The notes beneath the pieces are model-generated. The model was not told where the DNA came from. It worked only from the letters and a program-made list of their open reading frames with translations, and did not search any database. A stretch of 64,000 nucleotides of DNA, from assembly GCF_000757845.1 (NCBI RefSeq), contig NZ_CP007753.1, forward strand, positions 930,001 through 994,000, read 5' to 3'. Origin of the DNA: Prochlorococcus sp. MIT 0604. Its GTDB lineage: Bacteria; Cyanobacteriota; Cyanobacteriia; PCC-6307; Cyanobiaceae. Within the stretch, counting starts at the first letter, position 1. The number at the start of each line of letters is the position of its first letter. Positions 8,690-16,598 of the stretch are shown piece by piece. The position numbers and the translations under genes were made by a program.

Positions 8690-9073
8690 TTGAAAAAACT
8701 GTTATTATCAAAAAAAATTTTCAAGAATATTATGCATAGACAAGATGCAATTTACCTTGATCAGTTTTGTCCAAAAATAAGTATTAAAAATTGGAGAGAT
8801 TCACTTAATAAACTTACTAAGTATAAATGTATCTATTGCGGTAAACCATCAGAATCACTTGATCACCTTCATCCAATGTCTAAAGGTGGTACGAGCATTA
8901 CAAGTAATTGCGTCCCATGTTGTTTGTCATGTAATGGTAAGAAATCAGATTCAGAAGTTCTTGGTTGGTACAGAAAACAGAATTTTTATGATCCTCGAAG
9001 GGCTATGGCCATTCGCGCATGGATTAATGATGATTTAAAACTAGCGTCAGTTCTTTTGAACTACTTAAATTAA
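8690..9073 (+). CDS. HNH endonuclease domain protein
   Basis: Contains the HNH core: CIYCGKPSESLDHLHPMSKGGT followed by NCVPCCLSCNGKKSD, i.e. a first CxxC, the catalytic DHLHP element, and a second CxxC that would hold a structural zinc. The remainder WYRKQNFYDPRRAMAIRAW is shared by cyanobacterial HNH proteins. The longest frame starts at a TTG (8690); an ATG at 8732 (MHRQDAIYLDQF) is the likelier start. It is an orphan with no methylase or toxin partner nearby. Its role could be repair, defence or a domesticated homing nuclease. Confidence 0.85.
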   Translation: MKKLLLSKKIFKNIMHRQDAIYLDQFCPKISIKNWRDSLNKLTKYKCIYCGKPSESLDHLHPMSKGGTSITSNCVPCCLSCNGKKSDSEVLGWYRKQNFYDPRRAMAIRAWINDDLKLASVLLNYLN

Positions 9074-9152
9074 AAATGAAATGATTATATTCCAGAAATA
9101 TTTTTCTACAAGGTTAAATTTAATCCTTATATTTTAATAAGTAATGATTATT

Positions 9153-9344
9153 TTAAATTATTATTATTCTTTCTGAATTTATTTTTTTACTGAAAATCGC
9201 GATACTAGAATAGTCATCTTTCCACATTATGGGCGAATCTATAACCTTCCTCTCTGGAGATTTTACTGAAAAAATCAATCCAAATACAAAAAGAATAGTA
9301 ATCAAAATTATAGTCAATACTAATTTGTCTGAAATATTGTTCAT
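9153..9344 (-). CDS. Small single-span membrane protein, 63 aa
   Basis: Begins MNNISDKLVLTIILITILFVF, a clear membrane helix with the N-terminus short and polar, followed by a charged 35-residue tail. It lies only 9 bp downstream of the secreted protein at 9354-9755 on the same strand, so the two are likely co-expressed. A similar pairing of a secreted protein with a downstream single-span protein is seen at 27.8-28.9 kb. Function unknown. Confidence 0.55.
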   Translation of the reverse strand: MNNISDKLVLTIILITILFVFGLIFSVKSPERKVIDSPIMWKDDYSSIAIFSKKINSERIIII

Positions 9345-9353
9345 TAAACTAAT

Positions 9354-9755
9354 CTATCTGGAAAAATTTTTGTCAGGAGTAGTTTTTTCATAAATTTCTA
9401 GAAAATATGATTTAAAGTAATCAACTCCCTCCTTTCCAGTTAATCCAAATGACCATCCACAATCATTTACTACTTGCAATGAAATTTGATTTGCCAAGTC
9501 ACTTTTCTCAATCCATTTTTTCTGCGGATTGTAAGAGAAAGATATAATGTTTTCAGTTTTTACAATGGCTGATTTTATTGCTTCATCTTTAGAAAAACCA
9601 TTTTGAATAGCATTACAATATTTCCTAGAGAAATTATTAGAGATCCTATTTTGTAGCAAACTAACACTAGGGTCGGAAGTATCAAAAGCTAAACCTATTG
9701 CAGGTTTTAATTGAAATATTATAAATAAAAGAAACCCAAAAAAGAATTTTAACAA
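9354..9755 (-). CDS. Secreted protein with conserved cysteine pair, 133 aa
   Basis: The N-terminus MLKFFFGFLLFIIFQLKPAI is a signal peptide, probably cleaved near IGLA. The mature part has a pattern shared with the protein at 28533-28925: an RISNNFSRKYCNAIQNGFS segment, then an Ala-rich helix with a K/N-T-x-hydrophobic run, then VVNDCGW. The two cysteines (about residues 47 and 98) could form a disulfide in the periplasm or thylakoid lumen. No described function known to me; the two genes look like paralogues of a picocyanobacterial family. Confidence 0.7.
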   Translation of the reverse strand: MLKFFFGFLLFIIFQLKPAIGLAFDTSDPSVSLLQNRISNNFSRKYCNAIQNGFSKDEAIKSAIVKTENIISFSYNPQKKWIEKSDLANQISLQVVNDCGWSFGLTGKEGVDYFKSYFLEIYEKTTPDKNFSR

Positions 9756-9919
9756 TAGCTATAAATCAATACTTTATGAATAATATAATAGTATTTTAAA
9801 ATATTATTTTCAATTAAATCTGATAATTATTAAAAGCAAATTAAATTTCAATTTATTAAAAATTATAAGTATTGCGATAAGTTCAGTAATAATAGTCAGA
9901 GGTTTATTTGATTACTTAT

Positions 9920-10141
9920 ATGTACGAATCATTGATGACATTGCTATTTTTTCCTGATTGGACAAATGGACTACCTTCAGATTTCTTAATTCTTCATTTT
10001 TTTGTAGGAGCTGTGATTTTTCCATTCAACATGATTCATGCTAAAGCGAGAAAAATTGACAGTCAAAACCCCCAGGAAGCTGCTAATGGGTATAAAGATT
10101 CAGACAATGCTGCATTTTTTGGATACGAAGAAATCAATTAG
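9920..10141 (+). CDS. Small conserved-looking membrane protein, 73 aa
   Basis: The frame opens at a TTG (9908) but an ATG at 9920 gives MYESLMTLLFFPDWTNGLPS. One or two hydrophobic stretches (about residues 4-14 and 18-38, with LILHFFVGAVIFPFNMIHA) precede a polar tail rich in Asn, Asp and Ala. Not recognised. The next gene begins 36 bp later on the same strand. Confidence 0.55.
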   Translation: MYESLMTLLFFPDWTNGLPSDFLILHFFVGAVIFPFNMIHAKARKIDSQNPQEAANGYKDSDNAAFFGYEEIN

Positions 10142-10177
10142 ATTTCAATAAAATTTCTTTAAGGAATTAGTTTATTA

Positions 10178-10408
10178 ATGATAATTGCCCTAAATAAAGC
10201 TTTAGATCTCAAAATTTTCAGTCCCAGTGAACCCATAGGAATATTTATTATTTTTATAGGATTAATATTCTCTGGTATGATTTTCTATATTATTTATGCA
10301 GTAAGCACCAATAAAGAATCTCTAGAAGATAAAAAAATAAGAACTAAAAGAGAGTACTTGCAAAAAGAGAAAATAGGAAAATTATTTCCTAAGAAAAAAG
10401 AAATTTGA
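10178..10408 (+). CDS. Small single-span membrane protein, 76 aa
   Basis: An N-terminal segment of about 20 residues, one membrane helix (IGIFIIFIGLIFSGMIFYII, about residues 20-40), then a strongly basic coiled tail rich in Lys, Glu and Arg (KKIRTKREYLQKEKIG). Likely membrane-anchored with a cytoplasmic tail. Function unknown. Confidence 0.55.
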   Translation: MIIALNKALDLKIFSPSEPIGIFIIFIGLIFSGMIFYIIYAVSTNKESLEDKKIRTKREYLQKEKIGKLFPKKKEI

Positions 10409-10502
10409 TTGCTTTATTACTATAAAGGTATTTATTTATATTATTAACGATCAAATCAGTAGGATCTAAAAACATAAGTTTTAGTTCTCTTAAATCAAAC
10501 AT
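10389..10502 (-). CDS. Possible small protein, 37 aa
   Basis: The reverse strand from an ATG at 10502 reads MFDLRELKLMFLDPTDLIVN and stops inside the 3' end of the preceding plus-strand gene (20-bp convergent overlap). It occupies a 215-bp gap otherwise unexplained. Too short to be certain. Confidence 0.25.
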   Translation of the reverse strand: MFDLRELKLMFLDPTDLIVNNINKYLYSNKAIKFLFS

Positions 10503-10623
10503 TTTCAAAACTTTAATATAGCAACTAAATTTTCTTTACGAGGAGTTAATATTGTAAATTGCAAAGCAAAATTATTTTCATATCAAGCAAAAAATGTTAA
10601 AAATGGAGAAATGATTTCAAATT

Positions 10624-11127
10624 TTGGAGAATTCACCTCAATATCTATTTCTTGCTAGTGGAGTAAATAATGGAGAAGGGTTTTGGATTGTGGGAATAAA
10701 AAATTGTGATGAAAATATACTTGGAGATGAAAATCTTTTAGATTGTCATAGAAAAGAATTAATAGGTAATGATTCAGCAAAAGATATTCTTTTAGCTATT
10801 AATTTAAACATAAATAATTTATTAAATGAACTAAGAAAGAAAAATTATTTAATTGAAAGACCTTCAATGGGAATTTCATTTAATATCCCTTTAGAAATAT
10901 TGGAAAATATTTTTGATTTTTGGTTAGATATTTATAAAAATCAAGAAGCCTGGGAAGCTTGCTTAGGTCTTCTTAAAGTTAGAAAAAGGATTCCCCTAAC
11001 AAACCTAATTGAAAGCGAAAGTTTAAAAGGTAACTCTAAAAAATGGGCTATGAAAATTGAAACTTTACATACTTATGTTCCTTCTTCACATAGAATTGAA
11101 AAATCAAATGATCCTATGTGGGAATAA
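10624..11127 (+). CDS. Unknown protein, 167 aa
   Basis: A soluble acidic protein starting at a TTG (MENSPQYLFLASGVNNGEGF); the frame has a stop just upstream and no ATG near the start. It has no membrane segment or motif I recognise. A helix-rich central part (LNNLLNELRKKNYLI) is followed by FDFWLDIYKNQEAWEACLGL. The 3' end lies 75 bp before the small gene at 11203, so it may head the short cluster leading to the salvage enzymes. Confidence 0.6.
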   Translation: MENSPQYLFLASGVNNGEGFWIVGIKNCDENILGDENLLDCHRKELIGNDSAKDILLAINLNINNLLNELRKKNYLIERPSMGISFNIPLEILENIFDFWLDIYKNQEAWEACLGLLKVRKRIPLTNLIESESLKGNSKKWAMKIETLHTYVPSSHRIEKSNDPMWE

Positions 11128-11202
11128 TTTTATCTTTGAATACTCAAAATATTTACTTCGTGGGATATTTAAGTAAAAATAAAATAACTAAAATATTAAA
11201 AA

Positions 11203-11382
11203 ATGAATAAACCATATTCTTTTAGTATCGAACAAATGAACGGGATTGTCGAGGACACATACGCCAAGATAATAAATGAATGTGATAATTTAAAAAAAAA
11301 TACTAATTGTCCAAATGAGCAAGTTGTAGCACTTTTAAGTGTAATTGCTTCAAATTACGCTACTGCAACAGAAAAAAAATAA
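11203..11382 (+). CDS. Small protein, 59 aa
   Basis: ATG-initiated frame MNKPYSFSIEQMNGIVEDTY..., continuing to NCPNEQVVALLSVIASNYA. It is predicted helical and soluble. The stop lies 2 bp before the phosphoribosyltransferase ATG at 11385, a spacing that supports coding and operon membership. Family not recognised. Confidence 0.6.
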   Translation: MNKPYSFSIEQMNGIVEDTYAKIINECDNLKKNTNCPNEQVVALLSVIASNYATATEKK

Positions 11383-11384
11383 AG

Positions 11385-11780
11385 ATGATAAATTATTTTA
11401 CTTGGAGCGAATTTGATAAAAGCGTGGAACAAATAGCTAATAAATGTAGGTTTAAGGAGTTTACTGGAATATATGGAGTTCCTCGTGGTGGATTATGTCT
11501 CGCTGTAGCACTAAGCCATAAATTAAAAGTTGAATTAATTTCAAAACCAATAAAAAATTCACTAATAGTAGATGATGTTTATGAAACTGGTCTAACATTA
11601 ACGACCTTTAAGGATATTGAAGGAGCAATGTTTTTTGTATTATTTAGTAAAATCAAACCTACATGGTGGAATACAGTTTTTATATCAAAAAAAAGCCAAT
11701 GGATTGTTTTCCCCTGGGAAAACCATTCAAATTCAAAAAGTGACCGCGAAGAGTACATCAAAAAAAGAGGTTTAAGTTGA
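11385..11780 (+). CDS. Phosphoribosyltransferase-like protein
   Basis: Contains the PRPP-binding loop as SLIVDDVYETGLTL (about residues 60-73) and an upstream GIYGVPRGGLCLAVALSH, both typical of type I phosphoribosyltransferases of the Gpt/hypoxanthine type. At 131 residues it is shorter than most (about 150-180). It probably forms nucleotides from a free base and PRPP. It overlaps the following deoxyribosyltransferase gene by 4 bp (TTGA), which suggests a base-salvage module: one enzyme releasing bases and the other re-using them. Base specificity is not deducible. Confidence 0.75.
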   Translation: MINYFTWSEFDKSVEQIANKCRFKEFTGIYGVPRGGLCLAVALSHKLKVELISKPIKNSLIVDDVYETGLTLTTFKDIEGAMFFVLFSKIKPTWWNTVFISKKSQWIVFPWENHSNSKSDREEYIKKRGLS

Positions 11781-12235
11781 GAAAGAAATTATATTTAGCA
11801 AATCCATATGGATTCTCAAAACAAACTAAAACTCTCTTACAAGAATTTGTTGAAATCTTTGATGATTTAAATGTAGAAGTATTTGAACCTTTTGAGAGAG
11901 CAAAACCACTAACACAAAAAGAAAGTGAATGGGCACATGACGTTGCAAGAAGTAATTTCAATGATTTGAAAGAATGTGATTGTATTTTTGCGATTGTTAA
12001 TGGAAATCCACCAGATGAAGGGGTAATGATTGAATTGGGTATAGCAATTGCTTTAAAAAAGGAAATCTTTTTATTCAGGGATGATTTTAGAAATTGTTCA
12101 GATAACAATCAATACCCATTAAATCTAATGTTATTTCTTGGACTGCCTAAAGATAACTGGGAAAAATATTATTTTGAATCATTACAAGATATAAAAAGCA
12201 ATAAAAAAAGATTTGTGGAGTGGGCAAAAAATTAG
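11777..12235 (+). CDS. Nucleoside 2-deoxyribosyltransferase family protein
   Basis: Starts at a TTG overlapping the upstream stop. The sequence KLYLANPYGFS, FEPFERAKPLTQ, ECDCIFAIVNGNPPDEGVMIELGIAIAL and FLFRDDFRNC matches the family, with Asp in NGNPPDEG and Glu in MIELGIA as the binding and catalytic region. Members cleave or transfer the deoxyribose of deoxynucleosides or hydrolyse modified nucleotides. With 152 residues it has the usual length. Together with the PRTase it suggests recycling of purine or pyrimidine bases. Confidence 0.85.
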   Translation: MRKKLYLANPYGFSKQTKTLLQEFVEIFDDLNVEVFEPFERAKPLTQKESEWAHDVARSNFNDLKECDCIFAIVNGNPPDEGVMIELGIAIALKKEIFLFRDDFRNCSDNNQYPLNLMLFLGLPKDNWEKYYFESLQDIKSNKKRFVEWAKN

Positions 12236-12320
12236 CAAAATAAACCCTCAACACATAAGTAGAAGTTTTAAGTGCAAAAATATCTGTTTAAGTGCTAGAA
12301 TAAATTTTATTTGAAAAATT

Positions 12321-12497
12321 TTGACACAAGTTACAGTAGGAGAGAACGAGGGAATTGAGTCTGCCCTTAGAAGATTTAAGAGACAAGTATCTAAGTCCGG
12401 GATCTTTGCAGATTTAAAAAGACTTAGGCATCACGAAACTCCTATTGAAAAATACAAAAGAAAATTGCAGCAGAGAAGAAAAGCAAGAAGAAGATAA
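12321..12497 (+). CDS. rpsU: 30S ribosomal protein S21
   Basis: A 58-residue highly basic protein starting at [23 protein letters not shown], then [16 protein letters not shown] and the C-terminal RRKARRR. This is the full S21 family pattern. S21 sits at the 30S platform near the anti-Shine-Dalgarno and helps initiation. TTG start is supported by the family N-terminus and an in-frame absence of ATG upstream. It is monocistronic, followed by the convergent helix-hairpin-helix gene. Confidence 0.95.
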
Positions 12498-12571
12498 TCT
12501 CTTTCAACTTATAAAGTTTTTGCAAATCACTAATATTAATTTTTAGATAAGTTTAGAAATAGAAATTTTAA

Positions 12572-12910
12572 CTATTTAAGCTTTTTAAGCTTCTTAACAA
12601 GGTTTATTCCAACTCCTGATACAGCCAGAAGATCTTTTTCATCAGCAGCAATAACTGAATCTATTGTTTTAAATCCAGCCTCATACAAAGCTTTTGCGCT
12701 TTTAGCTCCAACACCTGAAAGTGTGGTTAAAGTTTCAATATTTTTCTTAGAGTTAACCGTTTTGGTTTTGGTTTTAGCTTTGGTTTTTGTTTTTGTTTTT
12801 GAGGTTTTTGCAGACTTTACTACTTTTTTTTCTTTCTTTAAAGGAGTTTCAGGGGATACTGCGCTTTTAAATAGAATTGATTTTAGTTTGCCTAGAAATT
12901 TAGAAATCAT
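12572..12910 (-). CDS. Helix-hairpin-helix protein with Lys/Thr-rich linker
   Basis: The C-terminal half (about 57-112) holds helix-hairpin-helix elements: LTTLSGVGAKSAKALYEAGF and LLAVSGVGINLVKKLKK, each with the GVG hairpin that contacts the DNA backbone. The N-terminal part (about 1-20) is amphipathic, then a linker with an almost periodic KTKTKTKAKTKTKT run (about 38-51). This resembles histone-tail-like DNA-binding modules. The linker suggests a non-specific nucleic-acid-binding or DNA-compaction role; function unproven. Confidence 0.75.
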   Translation of the reverse strand: MISKFLGKLKSILFKSAVSPETPLKKEKKVVKSAKTSKTKTKTKAKTKTKTVNSKKNIETLTTLSGVGAKSAKALYEAGFKTIDSVIAADEKDLLAVSGVGINLVKKLKKLK

Positions 12911-13178
12911 TGCAATATATCAATAATAAAATAGCTATTCAATAAAATATATTATCAAATTCCAAGGGGAATTAGTAACAAAAAATAGCTAATTGAATAG
13001 AAATAATTTATTTACAATTATATAAAGACACACATTTTATATTTATGCAAGCTTACGAGCAATTGCAAGGTGTTTAATATTAGTCTAATAACTAAAAAAA
13101 AGAAAAAATGTACTTTCAAAAATTAAAAGTATCTATTACTAGTAAAGCTAAAATCTTAATAAAGACCATATCATAAAA

Positions 13179-13775
13179 ATGAAGCTTATATTTATAGGTG
13201 GACCTTCTGGAAGCGGTAAAACAACTTTATCAAATCAAATAATTAAAAAAAATAAAAATGGTATTGTTTTAAGTACCGACAATTACTATAAGACAGGGTT
13301 AATAAGTAAATTAATATCAAAATTTGTAGAAGGTTTTTTTGATAGAAGTATTAGTTTTAATAACAAACTATTCAAAAAAGATTTTGATTTTATTTATAAG
13401 AATGGAACTTCAATCTATGATCGATATTATAATTTCGAAAAGAAAACAATTCAAAACACCTTAAACGAAAAAAATAATATTAGTTTTTTAATTATTGAAG
13501 GTATTTTTGCCAAAGAATTCTCAAACAGCTTAGATAATAAAGACTATTATTTTTTAGAAATAAAAACTAAAAAAAATGAGTGCATGAAAAGAGTTGTCCA
13601 AAGAGATATAAAAGAAAGGGGGAAAGATAAAAAACAAGCTGAAAACGATTTCTTAAAATCTTGGGCAATCTATTACGAAAAAGTTAATCCTAATAGCATA
13701 AAAAATAATACAAATAAATTCATTATTGAAAAGAACACAGATATAGAGCAAATTCTGAAAAAATTATTTAATTAA
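13179..13775 (+). CDS. Uridine-kinase-like P-loop NTPase
   Basis: Starts MKLIFIGGPSGSGKTTLSNQ with a textbook Walker A (GGPSGSGKTT, residues 7-16), a DNYYKTG segment after about 35 residues, SIYDRYYNF and IIEGIFAKEF, as in the uridine kinase/phosphoribulokinase superfamily. It is 198 residues, the usual size. Substrate is uncertain because the family is broad. Its 3' end overlaps the convergent FAD-enzyme gene by 12 bp. Confidence 0.75.
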   Translation: MKLIFIGGPSGSGKTTLSNQIIKKNKNGIVLSTDNYYKTGLISKLISKFVEGFFDRSISFNNKLFKKDFDFIYKNGTSIYDRYYNFEKKTIQNTLNEKNNISFLIIEGIFAKEFSNSLDNKDYYFLEIKTKKNECMKRVVQRDIKERGKDKKQAENDFLKSWAIYYEKVNPNSIKNNTNKFIIEKNTDIEQILKKLFN

Positions 13776-14930
13776 ATCATTAATTTTTTTCTCTAAGATT
13801 AAAGCACTTAAAATTGATCCTTCAATTCTGCCAAATCCATCTCCCTCAAACCAGTCTCCGCAAAATCCAATTCTACATTTTCTACTAACTTGTAAAGATA
13901 ATGGGACGGCAATGCCTGAAGGTTGTGAAGCTCTCCATTTCATAATAGAGATTTTTTCATCAAAAGTTAATTTATTTACTACAGAATTATCTTCAAACAG
14001 TTTATTGAAATTTGTAATTATTTTTTGTTTAAAAACTTCTTCATCTTTTGAATTTAAATAAGAATTAATGAACTCTATATTTTTTGAATGTATTACAATA
14101 CCTAATTTATTATTATCTTGCAGCTGAAAAATAATTCTTTCAAATCTATATTTTTTCTCTAAACTATTTTTCAAATAAAAATACCTTTGTTTTTTTGGAT
14201 AAAAATCTTTATATCTATAATTTTCATTTGTATAAATTAAAAAAGTTAACCTAGGAATAAATGTTTGTTCTTCTAAAAAGTTTAATAATGAATCTATTTT
14301 TTCATCATAATTTAAAGGAATAGCCTTTCTTAATGGAATTTGATTTATGTTTAAAATTTTCAATGCCCTTTTATGTAACAACAAATTAGTTGAACAAATA
14401 AGATATTTAGACTTGAATTTATCGCCATTTTTTGATGTTAGTACCCATTCCTTATCATTAAACTTCAAATCAACTACTATGGTCTCAAAGTAAAAATCAA
14501 TTTTCCCCTTTAAATGATTAGACTCAATTATCTTTTGCGATAATTGACTCATAGAAACTAAAGAATGATAATTAACACCACAAGAAAATTCTGATTTCTT
14601 TTTGGTTTCTAAATTAGAATCTTCATTTAGAAAAAATATATCTGAGTCATCAATTTTAATAAATTTATTTTCCAATAATTCATCAATATAACTTTTTAAT
14701 AGAAGATTTTTTTTTCTGTTAGAGATATTAAAATTTGGAGAACCATGGTTTAATTGCCATCCTTTAAATCTTTTGCTTATTCTTGTACTTGATCTCCCTC
14801 CAAGTCCTCGACCTATCTCAATTAATGCAATTTTTTTTGTAATATTATTTTTAAGATACTTAGAAGCGAAAACGCACGCAGATATTCCTCCACCAATTAT
14901 TAATAAGTCATATGTATAGTTACTTTTCAT
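13764..14930 (-). CDS. FAD-dependent amine oxidoreductase, renalase-like
   Basis: The N-terminus DLLIIGGGISACVFASKYL is a Rossmann GxGxxG-type FAD motif, followed by RGLGGRSSTRISKRFKGWQLNHGSP, the RGxGGR pattern of renalase/amine-oxidase-like flavoproteins. The C-terminus has GFCGDWFEGDGFGRIEGSILSAL, the second FAD contact. ATG at 14930 is preferred; a TTG at 14939 is upstream in frame. It is preceded 20 bp upstream by the TIM-barrel gene and probably shares its transcript. Substrate unknown; some cyanobacterial relatives are annotated only as NAD(P)-binding proteins. Confidence 0.75.
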   Translation of the reverse strand: MKSNYTYDLLIIGGGISACVFASKYLKNNITKKIALIEIGRGLGGRSSTRISKRFKGWQLNHGSPNFNISNRKKNLLLKSYIDELLENKFIKIDDSDIFFLNEDSNLETKKKSEFSCGVNYHSLVSMSQLSQKIIESNHLKGKIDFYFETIVVDLKFNDKEWVLTSKNGDKFKSKYLICSTNLLLHKRALKILNINQIPLRKAIPLNYDEKIDSLLNFLEEQTFIPRLTFLIYTNENYRYKDFYPKKQRYFYLKNSLEKKYRFERIIFQLQDNNKLGIVIHSKNIEFINSYLNSKDEEVFKQKIITNFNKLFEDNSVVNKLTFDEKISIMKWRASQPSGIAVPLSLQVSRKCRIGFCGDWFEGDGFGRIEGSILSALILEKKINDLIK

Positions 14931-14950
14931 ATGGATCAAATTGAAAGAAA

Positions 14951-15754
14951 TTATCTTACATTTTCTAAAAATCTATTAACAAAATCAAGTTTATATGATG
15001 ATGAAAAATCAGATTCAATTACAGGAGTGATGTTATTTTTTTTATAAAATCTGACTAAATCGCTTGTGAAATCATAAAAATATTCTAAGGAATATAAACA
15101 CTTTTCTGAAATATAAACCTCTTTCCAAGGACGAAATTTAAACCGAGCTATAAATTGTTTAGAAGGAATAAATAAACTTCCAAATAGATTTAATTTTTCA
15201 TCTTTTGCTACTTTCTTAATATAAGTCAATTCATTATGAAGAACCTTAAGATCTGTACCAAATTGAAACCAAATTGAATTTATAAATCCTGTCAAAATTT
15301 TTCTTTCTAACCTTTCTCTTTCTGAAGAAATCTTATAATATTTTTTCAAGTATGGATTGTAAGCTATACCTAATTTAACTTTTAAATTTTTTTCTTTTTT
15401 TAAATAACTTAATACATCAATTGAATCAAAATTTTTTTTCTTATTTGATCCTGACACTAACAGAATTTCATAATTTCTATTAGTGTGAGAATTTTTAATA
15501 AAGTCTAAAAAATCCTGATATGAATTATCTTTATTTTTTGAATATTGATGATAAAGACTGTAATGATAAGTCACATTAAATTCATGGAAGTTCTTAGATA
15601 TAAAATTTATAGTTGAATTAAACAATTCCTTCTTAATAATTCCTTTACAGGGGATATTGATATTTTTTATGTTATTTAATTTGCAGAAATTAAGTTTACT
15701 TTCTAATTGAGAAATATTTTTAAATGAAAGTTCAAATCTTAGATTATTGTTCAT
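14951..15754 (-). CDS. Methylenetetrahydrofolate-reductase-like TIM-barrel protein
   Basis: A 267-residue protein that reads like a diverged MTHFR-type barrel: YEILLVSGSNKKKN, VKLGIAYNPYLKKY, RLERKILTGFINSIWFQFGTD, then LFGSLFIPSKQFIARFKFRPW. The order of these segments follows the MTHFR strands (a G-D/S nucleotide region, a G-x-A-x-N/P strand and an L-x-R-K-x-x-G helix). The level of divergence is high, so this is a fold-level assignment and I do not assign the reaction. It is paired with the FAD-enzyme gene, which itself would need a reduced flavin partner. Start is MNNNLRFELSFKN. Confidence 0.5.
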   Translation of the reverse strand: MNNNLRFELSFKNISQLESKLNFCKLNNIKNINIPCKGIIKKELFNSTINFISKNFHEFNVTYHYSLYHQYSKNKDNSYQDFLDFIKNSHTNRNYEILLVSGSNKKKNFDSIDVLSYLKKEKNLKVKLGIAYNPYLKKYYKISSERERLERKILTGFINSIWFQFGTDLKVLHNELTYIKKVAKDEKLNLFGSLFIPSKQFIARFKFRPWKEVYISEKCLYSLEYFYDFTSDLVRFYKKNNITPVIESDFSSSYKLDFVNRFLENVR

Positions 15755-15786
15755 TATTGAGTACTCATATTACATCCTTCAACATA

Positions 15787-16020
15787 TTAACGAAAACACG
15801 CATCTGCTACGATTCTTATTTTTGAAGCCGTCTTTTTATTCTTACCATTTAGCAAATAACTTGGAGAAATCTGTAATGCAGCTTTTAAAGAAATTTTATC
15901 TTCTACAGATTTTGTGATTATGTCATTAAAACATTTCCAATTTTTTGGTACTACTAAACCAGGCCATGATAAACAAAGACCTGCAAAAATCCCAAAAGAT
16001 AGGAACAAAAAAAACCTCAT
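15787..16020 (-). CDS. Small secreted or membrane protein, 77 aa
   Basis: From the ATG at 16020, MRFFLFLSFGIFAGLCLSWPG reads as a signal peptide or membrane helix, followed by VPKNWKCFNDIITKSVEDKI and a basic tail with two cysteines in the mature part. A longer frame from an ATG at 16137 would add 39 residues including another hydrophobic segment, but the shorter start gives a typical export signal. Unknown function. It lies 32 bp upstream of the TIM-barrel gene on the same strand. Confidence 0.5.
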   Translation of the reverse strand: MRFFLFLSFGIFAGLCLSWPGLVVPKNWKCFNDIITKSVEDKISLKAALQISPSYLLNGKNKKTASKIRIVADACFR

Positions 16021-16178
16021 AACAAATAAATGTTTGATTTTACTAATTAAAACAAAGATCCAATTGTATAAGGAAATAATTAATAAATTATATCCTTTCT
16101 TATTTTGGCAAATGTTTAATCCATGAAAGATTTTCATGAACTCGAGAGGTTAGAATATCAAAAGTATTATTTTAGAAT

Positions 16179-16583
16179 ATGGCAAACCAAAATTATTTAA
16201 TTGCAATAGCTTTAATAGAGCAAAACCTAGTTAGAGCAATGCCTCTTGGTGGTAAAGAAATTAAGGATAATTTAGAGGAATCAGAAAATCTCAAGAAACT
16301 TGGAGAAGAAGTTATTTTAAATCTTTTAATGAGAGTTTTTCAAAGAAGTGATGAAGGTGCTTTAAAAAGGGCTTCTGAAGAAAAAGGTTTACTCCTAGTT
16401 CATATGCATCCTAAAAGAATGCAGAAAGAGCTTCCATTTATTAAATCTGAATGGATAAGAGACGGTGATACACAACAATTTTTAAAATACCTTGGCAATC
16501 TCTCCAAAGAAGTATGGACAGCATCATTTGTTAAGTATAAGGGGATTGAATTTACTTCTATCTCTAAAAATGAAGAAATCTAA
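16179..16583 (+). CDS. Unknown soluble protein, 134 aa
   Basis: MANQNYLIAIALIEQNLVRA opens a helix-rich soluble protein with no membrane segments. Conserved-looking features are VIHLLMRVFQ-like helices and HMHPKRMQKELPFI. The composition and start are normal for a real gene. Not recognised. The next gene (peptidase E) is convergent, 15 bp from its stop. Confidence 0.65.
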   Translation: MANQNYLIAIALIEQNLVRAMPLGGKEIKDNLEESENLKKLGEEVILNLLMRVFQRSDEGALKRASEEKGLLLVHMHPKRMQKELPFIKSEWIRDGDTQQFLKYLGNLSKEVWTASFVKYKGIEFTSISKNEEI

Positions 16584-16598
16584 AATATATTTTCTCTA

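Noticed and set aside
8690-9073. HNH gene as part of an intron or restriction system
   Set aside because: No split gene, methyltransferase or intron structure is seen around it.
12911-13178. Two very short frames (10 and 22 codons) between the helix-hairpin-helix gene and the kinase
   Set aside because: Too short, without ribosome site or terminator; left as spacer with promoters.
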